DNA of 64,000 nucleotides, from NCBI RefSeq assembly GCF_027214025.1, contig NZ_JAPWHB010000005.1, positions 444,575 through 508,574 on the forward strand, given 5' to 3'. How positions within the stretch are numbered: the stretch's first letter is position 1; each line of letters starts with the position of its first letter. The DNA is from Parahoeflea alexandrii. GTDB taxonomy: Bacteria; Pseudomonadota; Alphaproteobacteria; Rhizobiales; Rhizobiaceae. The notes beneath the pieces are model-generated. The model saw only the letters and a list, made by a program, of their open reading frames with translations. It did no database searches and had not been told where the DNA came from. A program made the translations under genes and the position numbers. Of this stretch, positions 38,607 to 49,301 are shown piece by piece.

Positions 38607-40067
38607 ATGAGCATGGAAACAAAGACTGACGGCAGCCGTCATGAGCACCATGAGCGGCGCTGGATTGCCATGGCTGTCTTGCTCATTGCCGGCTTCATGA
38701 ACCTGATCGACGTCACCATCGTCAATGTGGCGCTGCCCAGTCTGCAATCGGGCCTCCGGGCGACAAGCTCGGAGATTGAGTGGGTGGTTGCAGCCTACAT
38801 CATGACCTTCGCCGTGGGGCTTCTGCCGTTCGGACGCCTGGGCGACATGCTTGGCCGCCGCAGGATCTTCCTGCTGGGCGTCGGCGCCTTCACCATCGCC
38901 TCCGCCCTGTGCGGACTGGCACCCGGCATCGACACGCTGATCGCCGCCCGCGTGTTGCAGGGCATCGGCGGAGCCATGATGACGCCGCAGACGCTGGCCA
39001 TCGCCCAGGTGATCTTCCCGCCGAAGGAGCGTGGCATCGCCTTTGCGCTGTTCGGCGTCACTGCGGGACTTGCGACCGTTTCCGGGCCGTTGATCGGTGG
39101 ACTGCTGATCAATGCCGATATCTTTGGGCTGACCTGGAGACCGATCTTTCTGGTCAATATCCCGGTCGGCCTCTTCGCCATTCTCGCGGGCCTGAAGTTC
39201 ATTCCCGCCATGGAAGGCAACCGGGACGTCGGAATCGATCTCGGCGGCATCGCGCTGGCGGCGCTTACCCTGCTTCTGATCGTTTTCCCGCTGATCGAGG
39301 GGCGTGAACTCGGCTGGCCGGCCTGGATCTTTGCATTGTCGGCCGCCGCAATTCCTGCGGGTTGGTTCTTCGTCCGTTGGCAGCATCGCCAGGCGGATGC
39401 AGGCGCGCCGCAACTGCTGCCGGTCACCTTGATGACCAATGCCAGCTTCATGGGCGGGGTCCTGACGGCAAGCCTGTTCTTCTCCGCCGTTCCCGGTTTC
39501 TTCATGGTGTTTGCGGTTTTCCTGCAGACCGGTTTCGGGCTCACACCGCTGCAGTCCGGTCTGACCACCGTGCCGTTCTCCGCCGGCGTGTTCCTGGCGT
39601 CGATGCTGTCGGGCAGGCTGGGGCCGCGTTGGCAGCGCCAGCGAATTTTCATGGGGTCGGCGATGCTGTTTTGCGCCATGCTGTGGCTGCAGGCGATCGT
39701 CGGCGGATTGGGCACGGCGGTGCAGTCGATCATGTTCCTGCCGCCGTTCCTCATCGCCGGTCTTGGCCTCGGCACGGCGGTGTCGCCATTGTTTCAGCTG
39801 GTGCTTGCCAATGTCCCGAACCGGGATGCCGGATCTGCATCGGGCGGCGTGCAATCCTTCCAGCAGGTCGGCGGGGCGCTCGGCGTGGCGATCACCGGAC
39901 AGCTGTTTTTCGGCCACCTGGCGACCGGAACCGGGCCGGATGGCGGTTACACGACCTATATCGACTCGCTCCACCAGGCTCTTTTCTACCCGGTGTTCGC
40001 GTTTGGCCTGACGGCACTTGCAGTGTTTTTCCTCAGACCGCAGGCTTCTCCCGGAAAAGCCAGATAG
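38607..40067 (+). CDS. DHA2 family MFS drug exporter (EmrB/QacA type)
   Basis: The 486-residue proton-driven multidrug exporter has fourteen predicted helices. Motif D1 (GFMNLIDVTIVNVALPS) is in helix 1, motif A (GRLGDMLGRRRIF) lies in loop 2-3 and motif C (GVTAGLATVSGPLIGG) is in helix 5. The ribosome site is weak (GGAG 15 bases upstream), and an ATG at 38613 is also possible. It stands alone without an EmrA partner or adjacent TetR/MarR gene. Confidence 0.9.
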   Translation: MSMETKTDGSRHEHHERRWIAMAVLLIAGFMNLIDVTIVNVALPSLQSGLRATSSEIEWVVAAYIMTFAVGLLPFGRLGDMLGRRRIFLLGVGAFTIASALCGLAPGIDTLIAARVLQGIGGAMMTPQTLAIAQVIFPPKERGIAFALFGVTAGLATVSGPLIGGLLINADIFGLTWRPIFLVNIPVGLFAILAGLKFIPAMEGNRDVGIDLGGIALAALTLLLIVFPLIEGRELGWPAWIFALSAAAIPAGWFFVRWQHRQADAGAPQLLPVTLMTNASFMGGVLTASLFFSAVPGFFMVFAVFLQTGFGLTPLQSGLTTVPFSAGVFLASMLSGRLGPRWQRQRIFMGSAMLFCAMLWLQAIVGGLGTAVQSIMFLPPFLIAGLGLGTAVSPLFQLVLANVPNRDAGSASGGVQSFQQVGGALGVAITGQLFFGHLATGTGPDGGYTTYIDSLHQALFYPVFAFGLTALAVFFLRPQASPGKAR

Positions 40068-40233
40068 AAAGCAGCGGCCAAAAGGCTGGTTTACGCTAAA
40101 GCAACTTTCTTGCTTGGCCCCGTTTCTTATTGCTTCAATGTGCTTTATGAGAACCACAAAGCCGTGGCTGGACATCCGCCCGCGCATGGCGCCCGCCTGA
40201 GCGGGCTCAAACACGAAGTCCGAAAGATCCGAC

Positions 40234-42387
40234 ATGACAGACCTTGCGACCATCCAGCCGGCGATAGCCCGGGCTCTGGCAAAACGCGGCTATGAAAAGC
40301 TCACTCCGGTGCAGGAGGCAGTGCTTGCGCCCGAGTTGCGGGATGCCGACCTGCTGGTCTCCGCCCAGACCGGATCGGGCAAGACCGTGGCCTTCGGGAT
40401 CTCGCTTGCGCCGACCTTGCTGGGAGACGAAGAAACCCTGCCGCAAGCCGAAGTGCCGCTGGCCCTTTGCATCGCGCCAACCCGAGAACTTGCGCTGCAG
40501 GTCGAGCGCGAACTGTCCTGGCTCTACGGCGAGGCCGGCGCGCGCATCGCCACCTGCGTTGGCGGCATGAACATGACCACAGAGCGCCAGAACCTGCGCC
40601 GCGGTGCCCATATCGTTGTCGGAACGCCGGGCCGTTTGCGCGACCACATCGATCGCGGCTCGCTTGATCTTTCGGCCATGCGCGCCGTCGTGCTCGACGA
40701 AGCCGATGAAATGCTCGATCTCGGGTTCCGTGACGATCTGCAGTTCATTCTCGATGCCGCTCCCGATCAGCGCCGCACATTGATGTTTTCAGCCACCGTG
40801 CCGTCAGGCATCGCCAACCTGGCAAAGCGTTACCAGAACAAGGCGGTCCGCGTTTCCACCGCCGGCGAGCAGAAGCAGCACCTCGATATCGAATACCGGG
40901 CGCTCTCCGTTGCGCCGAATGATCGCGAGAACGCCGTCATCAATGTGCTGCGCTACTATGACGCCAAGAATGCCATCGTGTTCTGCAGCACCCGCGCCAC
41001 CGTCAATCACCTGACCGCGCGCTTCTCAAACCGCGGTTTCTCGGTCGTGGCGTTGTCGGGCGAGTTGAGCCAGAACGAGCGCACCCACGCCCTTCAGGCT
41101 CTGCGCGATGGCAGGGCCAGGGTCTGCGTCGCAACCGATGTGGCGGCCCGCGGGCTTGACCTGCCCGACCTCGAACTGGTCATTCACGCCGATCTGCCGA
41201 AGAACCAGGAAGGTCTGCTGCACCGGTCCGGCCGCACCGGGCGCGCCGGGCGGAAGGGTGTTTCCGCTCTCATCGTTCCCTACAACGCCCGCCGCCGCAC
41301 CGAACGCCTGCTGGCCGATGCCCGCATCACCGCCACCTGGGCCCGCCCGCCATCGGCCGAGGAAATTCTCGCCCGCGACGATGAGCGGCTGATGGCTGAT
41401 CCTTCCTTTGAAGCGGATATCGGTGACGATGAAAAGGCCATGGTCGCTGCTTTGCTGGAACGGCATGGCCCCGACAAGGTCGCCGCCGCGCTGGTGCGCA
41501 TGCATCGGGCCGGCCGCTCGGCGCCCGAAGAACTGAACGACGCCGGGCCTGTTGCAGCGCCGGGCGGAACCTATGCCGAGCGCGCGCCGCGCGGCGAACA
41601 CACCCCGATCAAGGATGCGGTCTGGTTTTCGCTCTCGCTGGGCCGCAAGCAGTCTGCCGAGCCGCGCTGGCTTCTGCCGATGATCTGCCGCGCCGGCGAT
41701 ATCACCAAGGCCGACATCGGCTCGATCAAGATACACGATCTTGAAACCCATGTCGAAATCTCGGGTGCCGCCGCCAACCGGTTGCAGGCCGCCATCGGCC
41801 CGACGGGCAAGATCGAGAAGAATGTCACGGTCACCCGTCTCGACGGTGTTCCGGAGATGCCCGCGCGCTCGCCGCGGCCACCCAGAGCGCGCGATGAGTT
41901 TGCATCGGCACCCGTACGCGAGGCCAGGACAGACTGGCCATCCGATGAGGGCCGCCGCGAGAAGCCGAAGCCGGATTACGCCAAGAAGCGTCCGTTCACC
42001 GGTGGCAAGAAGCGCGATGACCGTCCACCACGCGACAATGCCTATGCCGACCGCAAGCCGGTTGCTCGCGACGACATTCCGGCAAATGCGACACCCGGTG
42101 TCTGGCCCTATGACGACGTGCCTCCGGCGCCAAAGCCTGACTTCGACAAACCCAGGGCCAAGTCTGCCAAACCCGGCAAACCGGGCAAGGGAGCTGCTCG
42201 GTCGGATGCAGGCGAGGCCAGGCCCGCCTTCGCCAAGGACAAGAAGCCCAAGCGCGACAAACCCGATTTCAAGGCGGCGGCGAAACCTGCCAAGCCGCAC
42301 CGCAAGGGTCCGCCCGCCGATGCCGCCAGGCCCGGCGGCGGATCGGATGCCGGCAAGGGCGGATTGACGCGCAAGCCCAAGGGCTGA
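40234..42387 (+). CDS. DEAD-box RNA helicase with DbpA-type RNA-binding domain
   Basis: The 717-residue ATP-dependent RNA helicase has motif I AQTGSGKT (44-51), Ia PTRELALQ, II DEAD (155-158), III SAT (186-188), V VATDVAARGLD and VI HRSGRTGRAG. A DbpA-like C-terminal RNA-binding domain (about 460-540, VWFSLSLGRKQSAEPRWLLP) follows. In E. coli DbpA this domain binds 23S rRNA hairpin 92, so a role in ribosome assembly is likely. The last 170 residues are Lys/Pro/Arg-rich and disordered, giving extra nonspecific RNA contact. Confidence 0.92.
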   Translation: MTDLATIQPAIARALAKRGYEKLTPVQEAVLAPELRDADLLVSAQTGSGKTVAFGISLAPTLLGDEETLPQAEVPLALCIAPTRELALQVERELSWLYGEAGARIATCVGGMNMTTERQNLRRGAHIVVGTPGRLRDHIDRGSLDLSAMRAVVLDEADEMLDLGFRDDLQFILDAAPDQRRTLMFSATVPSGIANLAKRYQNKAVRVSTAGEQKQHLDIEYRALSVAPNDRENAVINVLRYYDAKNAIVFCSTRATVNHLTARFSNRGFSVVALSGELSQNERTHALQALRDGRARVCVATDVAARGLDLPDLELVIHADLPKNQEGLLHRSGRTGRAGRKGVSALIVPYNARRRTERLLADARITATWARPPSAEEILARDDERLMADPSFEADIGDDEKAMVAALLERHGPDKVAAALVRMHRAGRSAPEELNDAGPVAAPGGTYAERAPRGEHTPIKDAVWFSLSLGRKQSAEPRWLLPMICRAGDITKADIGSIKIHDLETHVEISGAAANRLQAAIGPTGKIEKNVTVTRLDGVPEMPARSPRPPRARDEFASAPVREARTDWPSDEGRREKPKPDYAKKRPFTGGKKRDDRPPRDNAYADRKPVARDDIPANATPGVWPYDDVPPAPKPDFDKPRAKSAKPGKPGKGAARSDAGEARPAFAKDKKPKRDKPDFKAAAKPAKPHRKGPPADAARPGGGSDAGKGGLTRKPKG

Positions 42388-42839
42388 CGCGGTATACCGG
42401 ATTCCGTCCCCTTCGGGGGATGGCCTTCGAAGCAAGGGGTTTCAGGTCCGGTTGGTTGGCTGGCTTGTTTACCTCGCGCCCGGGGCTCCGGCACCAAGAT
42501 TTGTTCCCGACGGTCGACCGGCGATGAAGCAGCGCGTATCAAAGACCTGCCTGCTTGACTGAAAAGTCTCTTATCGCGGCAAGCAAAGAACAGTACCAGG
42601 TGGTTTACTGTGGTGACCCGTTTCCATATTCTTAACGAAAGCGTGTTTATTGTCGAATATGGGAAGGGGCCTTGCCCCAGGCATGATGCGTTTCCCTCAG
42701 CGGCCTGGTTCCGCGAACGGCACATGGCTTCTCGTCGAAGGTGCCGCTTTCCAAACAGATTAACCGGTTCGGCCGGTCTCGAAGACTGATGACGTCGCTG
42801 CGTCCGGTCACGGGGAGGCCAACTTGACGCGAGGACAGG
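42388..42839. other. Long intergenic region before cheW
   Basis: No gene is convincing in these 452 bases. A UUCG stem-loop (42404-42423, GTCCCC and GGGGAT) lies 17 bases after the helicase stop, without a T-run. An inverted repeat TTCCATATTC and GAATATGGG (42622-42631 and 42655-42663) sits in an AT-rich patch. TTTACT and TATTCT with a 17-bp spacer, near 42605-42633, could be the cheW promoter. Confidence 0.4.
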
Positions 42840-43307
42840 ATGAACGAGACTCATACCGGCAATAAGACCTCAGGTCTTGAAATCATTTCGTTTTTCCTCG
42901 GCGAGCAGGTGTTCAGCGTGAACATCATGTCGGTCAGGGAAATCCGCGGTTGGGCACCCGCCACCCCGCTGGCTCATGCACCGAAGCATGTCCTGGGTGT
43001 GATCAACCTGCGCGGAACGGTCATCCCGGTGATCGACATGGCGCTGCGGCTTGGACTTGAAGCCATTGATCCGACCGAGCGCTCCGCGATCATCGTCGCC
43101 AGCATCCGCGGTCAGCTGGTCGGCCTGCTGGTCGACAATGTTTCCGACATGGTCACCGTCACCGAAGACGAAATCCAGTCGGTGCCTGAAGTGGGCGCCA
43201 CCGAAGTGCAGCGGATGACCACGTCGATCATCGCCAAGGACAAGCAGATGATCTCTCATCTGGACCTGGACTCCCTGCTCGACGAAGAAGGCGAACTCGC
43301 CGCCTGA
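42840..43307 (+). CDS. cheW: Chemotaxis scaffold protein CheW
   Basis: The 155-residue single-domain CheW links chemoreceptors to CheA. It has EIISFFLGEQVFSVNIMSVREI, INLRGTVIPVIDMALRLG and GLLVDNVSDMV in the correct order over the SH3-like fold. AGGACAGG precedes the ATG. No other chemotaxis gene is nearby, so it is a solitary copy that may serve a distant cluster. Confidence 0.93.
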   Translation: MNETHTGNKTSGLEIISFFLGEQVFSVNIMSVREIRGWAPATPLAHAPKHVLGVINLRGTVIPVIDMALRLGLEAIDPTERSAIIVASIRGQLVGLLVDNVSDMVTVTEDEIQSVPEVGATEVQRMTTSIIAKDKQMISHLDLDSLLDEEGELAA

Positions 43308-43344
43308 TATCAGTCGGGTTCATCGCTCCAGCCTGTGAACAACG

Positions 43345-43376
43345 GGACGCGTCGGTTCATGCCGAGGCGTCCTTTT
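43345..43376 (+). terminator. Terminator after cheW
   Basis: The stem GGACGC-G-TCGG pairs with CCGA-G-GCGTCC (one G-G mismatch) around a 6-nt loop, followed by TTTT, 38 bases after the cheW stop. Confidence 0.75.
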
Positions 43377-43539
43377 CGGCGTTTTTCATGTCATCGCCAT
43401 GCTGCTTGCCGGATAGCGGCGGCAGCCGAGCGGTCGATCGCCGATTTTGTGTGCACCGCATCATCGAAGGTGGACATGTCCGCCCGCGCCATGCATGCTG
43501 ACGGACGCCGAAAGGCCGCCCGATCAACGGATATCTCTC

Positions 43540-46500
43540 ATGGCGATTCTGGCACGTGTCCATCACCTGACCCACTACAAATATGACCGCCCCGTCACGC
43601 TTGGGCCCCAGGTCATCCGGCTCAGGCCGGCGCCGCACAGCCGCACACGGGTTGTGTCGCACTCGCTCAAGGTCAGCCCGAAACAGCACTTCGTCAATTA
43701 CCAGCAGGACCCTTACGGCAACTGGCTGGCGCGCTATGTGTTTCCCGATCCGGTGATGGAACTGAAGATCGAGGTGGATCTGGTCGCCGACATGACCGTC
43801 TACAATCCCTTCGATTTCTTCGTCGAGGAATCGGCGGAGAAATGGCCTTTCGCTTACCCCGAAGACATCGCCCCCGATCTGGTCATCTATCAGACGCCCG
43901 AACCGGCCGGTCCGCGGCTGCAGGCGTTTCTCGATACCGTCCCACGCGATGAAACCGGGACGGTGGATTTCGTTGTCGGCCTCAATGCACGTCTGGCAAA
44001 CGAGATCGGCTACGTCATCCGCATGGAGCCGGGTGTGCAGACGCCGGAGGAAACCTTCCAGACAGGCAAGGGGTCGTGCCGCGACACCAGCTGGCTGCTT
44101 GTTCAGACGCTCAGGCATCTTGGCTTCGCCGCCCGGTTCGTCTCGGGCTATCTGATCCAGCTCAAGCCGGATCTGGTGGCGCTCGACGGACCTCCGGGCA
44201 CCGATCATGATTTCACCGATCTGCATGCCTGGGCCGAGGTCTACCTGCCCGGCGCCGGCTGGATCGGCCTCGATCCGACATCGGGTCTGCTGACCGGTGA
44301 GAGCCACATTCCGCTGGCCGCCACGCCGCATTACCGCAATGCCGCGCCGATTTCCGGTCTTGCCAGTTATGCCGAGGTCGACTTTGCCTTCGACATGCGG
44401 GTCGACCGCATGGCCGAGCATCCGCGCATCACCAAGCCGTTCAACGAGGAATCCTGGGCTGCACTCGATGCGCTCGGCCACGACATCGATACCAAGCTCA
44501 AGGCCGGCGACGTAAGGCTCACCATGGGCGGCGAGCCGACCTTTGTCTCGATCGACGATTTCGAGAGCGAGGAGTGGAACACCGCCGCCGTCGGCCCGCA
44601 GAAACGCGAAGCCGCCGACAAGCTGATCCGCAGGCTGCGCAAGCGTTTCGCGCCGGGCGGTTTCCTGCATTACGGCCAGGGCAAGTGGTACCCGGGCGAG
44701 ACCTTGCCGCGCTGGACCTTTTCGCTTTACTGGCGACGGGACGGCAAGCCGATCTGGTTCAACCCCGAACTCATCGCCGAAGAGGGCAAGGACACAGGCC
44801 AAGCGACGCCCGAAACCGCCAGGGATCTGCTCGCCGCCATCGCCGATAATCTCGGTATAGAAGATGATCACGTGGTTCCGGCCTATGAAGATCCGGCGGA
44901 GTGGATTCTCAAGGAAGGCAACCTTCCCGACAATGTGACGCCGGACAATTCAAAGCTCGAAGACGCCGAGGAGCGCCACCGCATTGCCACCGTGTTTTCT
45001 CGCGGGTTGGCGACCCCGTCGGGCTTCGTGCTGCCGGTGCAACGCTGGCAATCGAAGGCCGCCGGTCGTGGCTGGCGCTCGGAGAAATGGAAGACCCGGC
45101 GTGGCCATGTCTTCCTGGTCCCGGGTGACAGCCCGGTCGGCTACCGCCTGCCGCTCGGCTCCCTGCCGCATGTTCCTGCGTCCTCCTATCCCTTCGTCAA
45201 CCCGTCGGACCCGACAGAACCGAAGGATGATCTTCCGGATCCGGCCCGCAAGGCTCTCGATGATGCCTTGGCGGACTCCCGTGCCGCAGACGCCGCATCG
45301 CAGGCACGGGCCCAGTTCACTGCTGCCGAGGCCACCCAGCAGCGGGTCGAGCAGAGCATCAGCGATCTTGATGGCGCCGTCCGCACCGCGATTTCCGTCG
45401 AGCCGCGTGATGGCCGCCTCTGCGTCTTCATGCCGCCGGTCGAAAAGGTCGAGGACTATCTCGAACTGGTTTCGGCTGCCGAGGTTGCCGCCGACCGGCT
45501 TGGCCTGAAAGTCCACATCGAAGGCTACGGACCACCGCATGATCCGCGTCTCAATGTCATCCGGGTCGCCCCCGATCCAGGCGTGATCGAGGTCAATGTC
45601 CACCCGGCCACCAGTTGGGAGGAATGCAAGGCGATCACGGAAGGGGTTTACGAGGAAGCCCGCCAGACCCGGCTCGGCGCCGACAAGTTCATGATCGACG
45701 GGCGCCACACCGGCACAGGCGGCGGCAATCACGTGGTCGTCGGCGGCGCTACCCCGCTCGACAGCCCGTTCCTCAGGCGTCCTGACCTTCTGGCCAGCCT
45801 AATTCTGCACTGGCAGCGGCACCCCAGCCTGTCTTATCTGTTTTCCGGCCTGTTCATCGGGCCGACCAGCCAGGCGCCGCGCATTGACGAAGCCCGCCAT
45901 GACGGCCTGTACGAGCTCGAGATGGCGCTCGAGCAGATTCCTGCGCCCGATGCCGGCAATCCGCCCTTGCCCTGGCTCGTCGATCGTCTGCTGCGCAACC
46001 TCCTGACCGATGTCACCGGCAACACCCACCGCGCCGAGATCTGCATCGACAAGCTCTATTCGCCCGATGGTCCGACGGGCCGGCTTGGACTGGTCGAGTT
46101 CCGTGGCTTCGAAATGCCGCCCGAGCCGCGCATGAGTCTCGCCCAGCAGGTGCTCATCCGCGCTCTCATCGCCCGGTTCTGGCAGAGCCCGGCCACGGGA
46201 CGCTTCACCCGCTGGGGTACCAGCCTCAACGACCGCTTCATGCTGCCGCATTTCATCTGGGAGGATTTCCTCGACGTGCTGCGCGACCTGCGCGACCACG
46301 GCTTTGACCTGCGCTCGGAGTGGTACGAGGCGCAGGCCGAGTTCCGGTTCCCGTTCTGCGGCGAGGTGAGCTATGAGGGCGTCCGGCTCGAATTGCGCCA
46401 GGCGCTCGAACCCTGGCACGTTCTGGGCGAGACCGGAGCCATCGGCGGCACCGTGCGCTACACCGACAGCTCGGTCGAGCGTCTGCAGGTCAAGCTCGAA

Positions 46501-46896
46501 ACCGCCGATCCGTCGCGCTACATGGTCGCCTGCAACGGCCGTCCGGTGCCGCTGGCAAACGCCGGAAAGGCCGGCACCGCCGTGGGCGGCGTGCGCTACA
46601 AGGCATGGCAGCCGGCGCTGGCGCTGCATCCGGTGCTGCCGGTCGATGCGCCGCTGACCTTCGACATCTTCGACACATGGTCGGGCAAGCCGCTGGGCGG
46701 CTGCGTCTATCACGTCGCCCATCCCGGCGGCCGCAGTTACGATACGTTTCCCGTCAACGGCAACGAGGCCGAGGCCCGGCGGCTGGCCCGGTTCGAGCAT
46801 CGCGGCCATACGCCGGGCGCCACGACGCCCGTGCCGGAAACGCCGCACCCCGAGTTTCCGTTCACGCTCGATCTGCGCCGCAAGCCGGGGATCTGA
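43540..46896 (+). CDS. Transglutaminase-like protease fused to DUF2126
   Basis: The 1118-residue cytoplasmic protein has an N-terminal transglutaminase N-domain (about 1-90, [20 protein letters not shown]) and a transglutaminase-like core (about 140-260) with catalytic Cys180 (GKGSCRD), His229 (LHAWAEVY) and Asp245 (LDPTSG). A very large DUF2126 region (about 290-1110) follows. In published genome-context analysis this family travels with ATP-grasp/alpha-E proteins and a second transglutaminase, and is predicted to make and cut peptide or isopeptide bonds. It is the first of three adjacent genes. ATG 43540 gives the family start. Confidence 0.9.
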   Translation: MAILARVHHLTHYKYDRPVTLGPQVIRLRPAPHSRTRVVSHSLKVSPKQHFVNYQQDPYGNWLARYVFPDPVMELKIEVDLVADMTVYNPFDFFVEESAEKWPFAYPEDIAPDLVIYQTPEPAGPRLQAFLDTVPRDETGTVDFVVGLNARLANEIGYVIRMEPGVQTPEETFQTGKGSCRDTSWLLVQTLRHLGFAARFVSGYLIQLKPDLVALDGPPGTDHDFTDLHAWAEVYLPGAGWIGLDPTSGLLTGESHIPLAATPHYRNAAPISGLASYAEVDFAFDMRVDRMAEHPRITKPFNEESWAALDALGHDIDTKLKAGDVRLTMGGEPTFVSIDDFESEEWNTAAVGPQKREAADKLIRRLRKRFAPGGFLHYGQGKWYPGETLPRWTFSLYWRRDGKPIWFNPELIAEEGKDTGQATPETARDLLAAIADNLGIEDDHVVPAYEDPAEWILKEGNLPDNVTPDNSKLEDAEERHRIATVFSRGLATPSGFVLPVQRWQSKAAGRGWRSEKWKTRRGHVFLVPGDSPVGYRLPLGSLPHVPASSYPFVNPSDPTEPKDDLPDPARKALDDALADSRAADAASQARAQFTAAEATQQRVEQSISDLDGAVRTAISVEPRDGRLCVFMPPVEKVEDYLELVSAAEVAADRLGLKVHIEGYGPPHDPRLNVIRVAPDPGVIEVNVHPATSWEECKAITEGVYEEARQTRLGADKFMIDGRHTGTGGGNHVVVGGATPLDSPFLRRPDLLASLILHWQRHPSLSYLFSGLFIGPTSQAPRIDEARHDGLYELEMALEQIPAPDAGNPPLPWLVDRLLRNLLTDVTGNTHRAEICIDKLYSPDGPTGRLGLVEFRGFEMPPEPRMSLAQQVLIRALIARFWQSPATGRFTRWGTSLNDRFMLPHFIWEDFLDVLRDLRDHGFDLRSEWYEAQAEFRFPFCGEVSYEGVRLELRQALEPWHVLGETGAIGGTVRYTDSSVERLQVKLETADPSRYMVACNGRPVPLANAGKAGTAVGGVRYKAWQPALALHPVLPVDAPLTFDIFDTWSGKPLGGCVYHVAHPGGRSYDTFPVNGNEAEARRLARFEHRGHTPGATTPVPETPHPEFPFTLDLRRKPGI

Positions 46897-46899
46897 CCG

Positions 46900-49299
46900 G
46901 TGCCCAACTCCGCCCAGGCCCAGGCACCCGGCCGCCCGTCCATTTTGACCGGTTACACGGCCCTGCCGGGCGTGCCGGATGAATTGCTGCGCGAAGACGG
47001 GACGATCAGGCCAGAATGGGTCAGCCTGATTGCCCATCTCGATGGATTGAGCCCGGATGAGCGCGAGCGCGCCTTCGCCCGCGGTGCGCAGTATCTTCGC
47101 GACGCGGGGGTCTTCGTCAGGCATTACGGGGAAGAGAAAAGCCCGCGCGACTGGCCCTTGAGCCCTGTGCCGGTGATCCAGCCCGCCAGCGAATGGCAGG
47201 ATTTGGCCGAAGGCCTGGCCGAACGGGCGGACCTGCTCGAAACCATCGTCGCCGATCTTTATGGTGAGAACCATCTGGTCGAAGACGGACACCTTCCCGC
47301 GGGCTTGATTGCGTCCAATCCCGAATGGCTGCGCCCGCTCATCGGGGTGAAGCCTGCCTCTGGGCATTTCCTGCATTTCCTGGCTTTCGAGATCGGCCGC
47401 GGGGCCGATGGTGGCTGGTGGGTGCTGGGCGATCGGACCCAGGCGCCCTCTGGCGCCGGATATGCGCTGGAAAACCGGGTCGCATCCGTCCGCGCCTTTC
47501 CCGGCTATTACAGCGGTTCCAATGTCGAACGCCTGGCGAGTTTCTTCCGCAGTTTTCGCGACGGACTCAATGCGATGCGCCGCGAGGAAGGCAGCAGGGC
47601 AGGGATCCTGACGCCTGGTCCGATGAACGATACCTATTTCGAGCACGCCTACATCGCCCGGTATCTCGGCATGATGCTGCTTGAAGGCGATGACCTTGTG
47701 GTCGACGACGGCCGGCTGATGGTTCGCACCGTCTCCGGCCCCAAGCCGATCAGCGTGCTCTGGCGCCGCATGGACGCGGCGTGGTCCGACCCGCTCGAAC
47801 TGGAGTCAAGCTCGCGCCTTGGCACGCCGGGCCTGCTCGGTGCCGTCCGCTCGCAGGGCGTCACGATGATCAACGCGCTCGGCGCCGGCGTTCTTGAAAG
47901 CCGCGCCTTCCTGGCCTTTCTGCCGCGCCTGTCGGAAGTCCTGCATGGCAAGCCGCTTGCGATCCCCAATATCGCGACATGGTGGTGCGGGAGTGAGACC
48001 GAGCGCGCCCATGTCCGCGCCAATGCCGATACGATGCTGATCGGTCCGGCCAACTCCACCCGCCTGCCGTTGGAGTTCGAACCCGGCGCGGTTCTGCGTG
48101 GAGACATGTCGGGGATCGGCCTCGATCTCGACACCTGGCTCGGGAGGGAAGGCCGCAACCTGATTGGCCAGGAACTGGTTTCCCTGTCGACCACGCCGAC
48201 TTGGGAGGATGGCCGCCTGAAGCCGAAGCCGATGCGCATCCGCGTCTTTATGGCCCGCACCCGCGACGGTTGGCAACTGATGCCCGGAGGCTTTGCCCGG
48301 TTGGCAGCCACCAGTCAGGACCCGTCCGCCGTTTCCTTGCGCAGTGGCGGCACGGTGGCCGATGTCTGGGTTGTCTCCGACAAGCCGGTGTCCGAGGACA
48401 CCATGCTTGCCCACACCGACGAAGTCTTCGTGCGGACCTCGCCCGGGCTGCTGCCAAGCCGCGCCGCCGACAACCTGTTCTGGCTCGGCCGCTACGTCGA
48501 GCGGGCTGAAGGCCAGATGCGCCTGACCCGGGCCTATATGAGCCGGCTGCCGGAAACGCCGGCCAGTGGCACGCCGCTGATGAGCAGGCTTGAGACCTAT
48601 CCCGAAGATCATGGTCTCGACATCGCTGAAGGCGTGCCCGCAACTCTCGAACGGACAATCGCCATGGCGGTCAACGCCGCCAACCAGGTGCGAGACCGGT
48701 TTTCGGTCGACGCCTGGGCATCGCTGGCTGACCTGGAGCGGACCGTCGGCAAGATGCGCAAGACCGTGGTCCCGGGCGATGATGCAGCTTCGGCCATGGG
48801 CGTTCTGTTGCGCAAGATCACCGGCTTCTCCGGTCTGGTGCATGAGAACATGTACCGTTTCAGCGGCTGGAGGTTCCTGACCATCGGCCGGTCGCTTGAA
48901 CGCGCCATCGCCATGGCCGACCTGCTGGCGGCTTTTGCGGAATGGTCAGGCCCGCATGGCGGTTTCGAACTGTGCGTTGAAGTCGGTGACAGCGTCATGA
49001 CCCATCGCAGGCGCTATCCGGTTGCGGCCAGCCGTGACACGGTTGTCGACCTCCTGGCGCTCGATCCGCTCAACCCGCGCTCGATCGCCTTCCACATTGA
49101 TGAAATCCGCGACCAGGTCAGCCTTCTGCCCGGCGCGGATGTCAACGGGCAATTGTCCCAGCTTTCCCGTGCGGTGCTCAGGGTGCAGGCAGATCTCTCC
49201 GTCAACACGCCGCAAAGCCTTGATCAGTCCAGGCTGGTGGAGTTGCGGCAGGCGATCGGGTTGCTGACCAACGATCTGCACGCCCAGTTTCTCGAGTGA
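46900..49299 (+). CDS. Circularly permuted ATP-grasp protein fused to alpha-E domain
   Basis: The 799-residue protein has an N-terminal circularly permuted type-2 ATP-grasp ligase (about 75-480, including WWVLGDRTQAPSGAGYALEN, then ILTPGPMNDTYFEHAYIARY) and a C-terminal all-helical alpha-E domain (about 515-795, starting at LPSRAADNLFWLGRYVERAE). ATP-grasp enzymes join a carboxylate to an amine, so a peptide or amino-acid conjugate is predicted; the substrates are unknown. The GTG start is 3 bases after the stop of the transglutaminase-DUF2126 gene. The fusion replaces the two separate genes found in some genomes. Confidence 0.9.
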   Translation: MPNSAQAQAPGRPSILTGYTALPGVPDELLREDGTIRPEWVSLIAHLDGLSPDERERAFARGAQYLRDAGVFVRHYGEEKSPRDWPLSPVPVIQPASEWQDLAEGLAERADLLETIVADLYGENHLVEDGHLPAGLIASNPEWLRPLIGVKPASGHFLHFLAFEIGRGADGGWWVLGDRTQAPSGAGYALENRVASVRAFPGYYSGSNVERLASFFRSFRDGLNAMRREEGSRAGILTPGPMNDTYFEHAYIARYLGMMLLEGDDLVVDDGRLMVRTVSGPKPISVLWRRMDAAWSDPLELESSSRLGTPGLLGAVRSQGVTMINALGAGVLESRAFLAFLPRLSEVLHGKPLAIPNIATWWCGSETERAHVRANADTMLIGPANSTRLPLEFEPGAVLRGDMSGIGLDLDTWLGREGRNLIGQELVSLSTTPTWEDGRLKPKPMRIRVFMARTRDGWQLMPGGFARLAATSQDPSAVSLRSGGTVADVWVVSDKPVSEDTMLAHTDEVFVRTSPGLLPSRAADNLFWLGRYVERAEGQMRLTRAYMSRLPETPASGTPLMSRLETYPEDHGLDIAEGVPATLERTIAMAVNAANQVRDRFSVDAWASLADLERTVGKMRKTVVPGDDAASAMGVLLRKITGFSGLVHENMYRFSGWRFLTIGRSLERAIAMADLLAAFAEWSGPHGGFELCVEVGDSVMTHRRRYPVAASRDTVVDLLALDPLNPRSIAFHIDEIRDQVSLLPGADVNGQLSQLSRAVLRVQADLSVNTPQSLDQSRLVELRQAIGLLTNDLHAQFLE

Positions 49300-49301
49300 C
49301 G

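Noticed and set aside
38163-40253. Long antisense frame (about 696 codons) across the DHA2 exporter gene
   Set aside because: The product is a Gln/Arg/Asp-rich low-complexity shadow, while the plus strand encodes a clear 14-helix transporter.
42404-42423. UUCG hairpin after the DEAD-box helicase gene as a terminator
   Set aside because: The stem is stable but no T-run follows, so it is described only as a hairpin in the intergenic entry.
45799-47646. Antisense frame (about 615 codons) spanning the junction of the DUF2126 and ATP-grasp genes
   Set aside because: It crosses two well-supported genes and has no recognisable domain; codon-position bias supports the plus strand.
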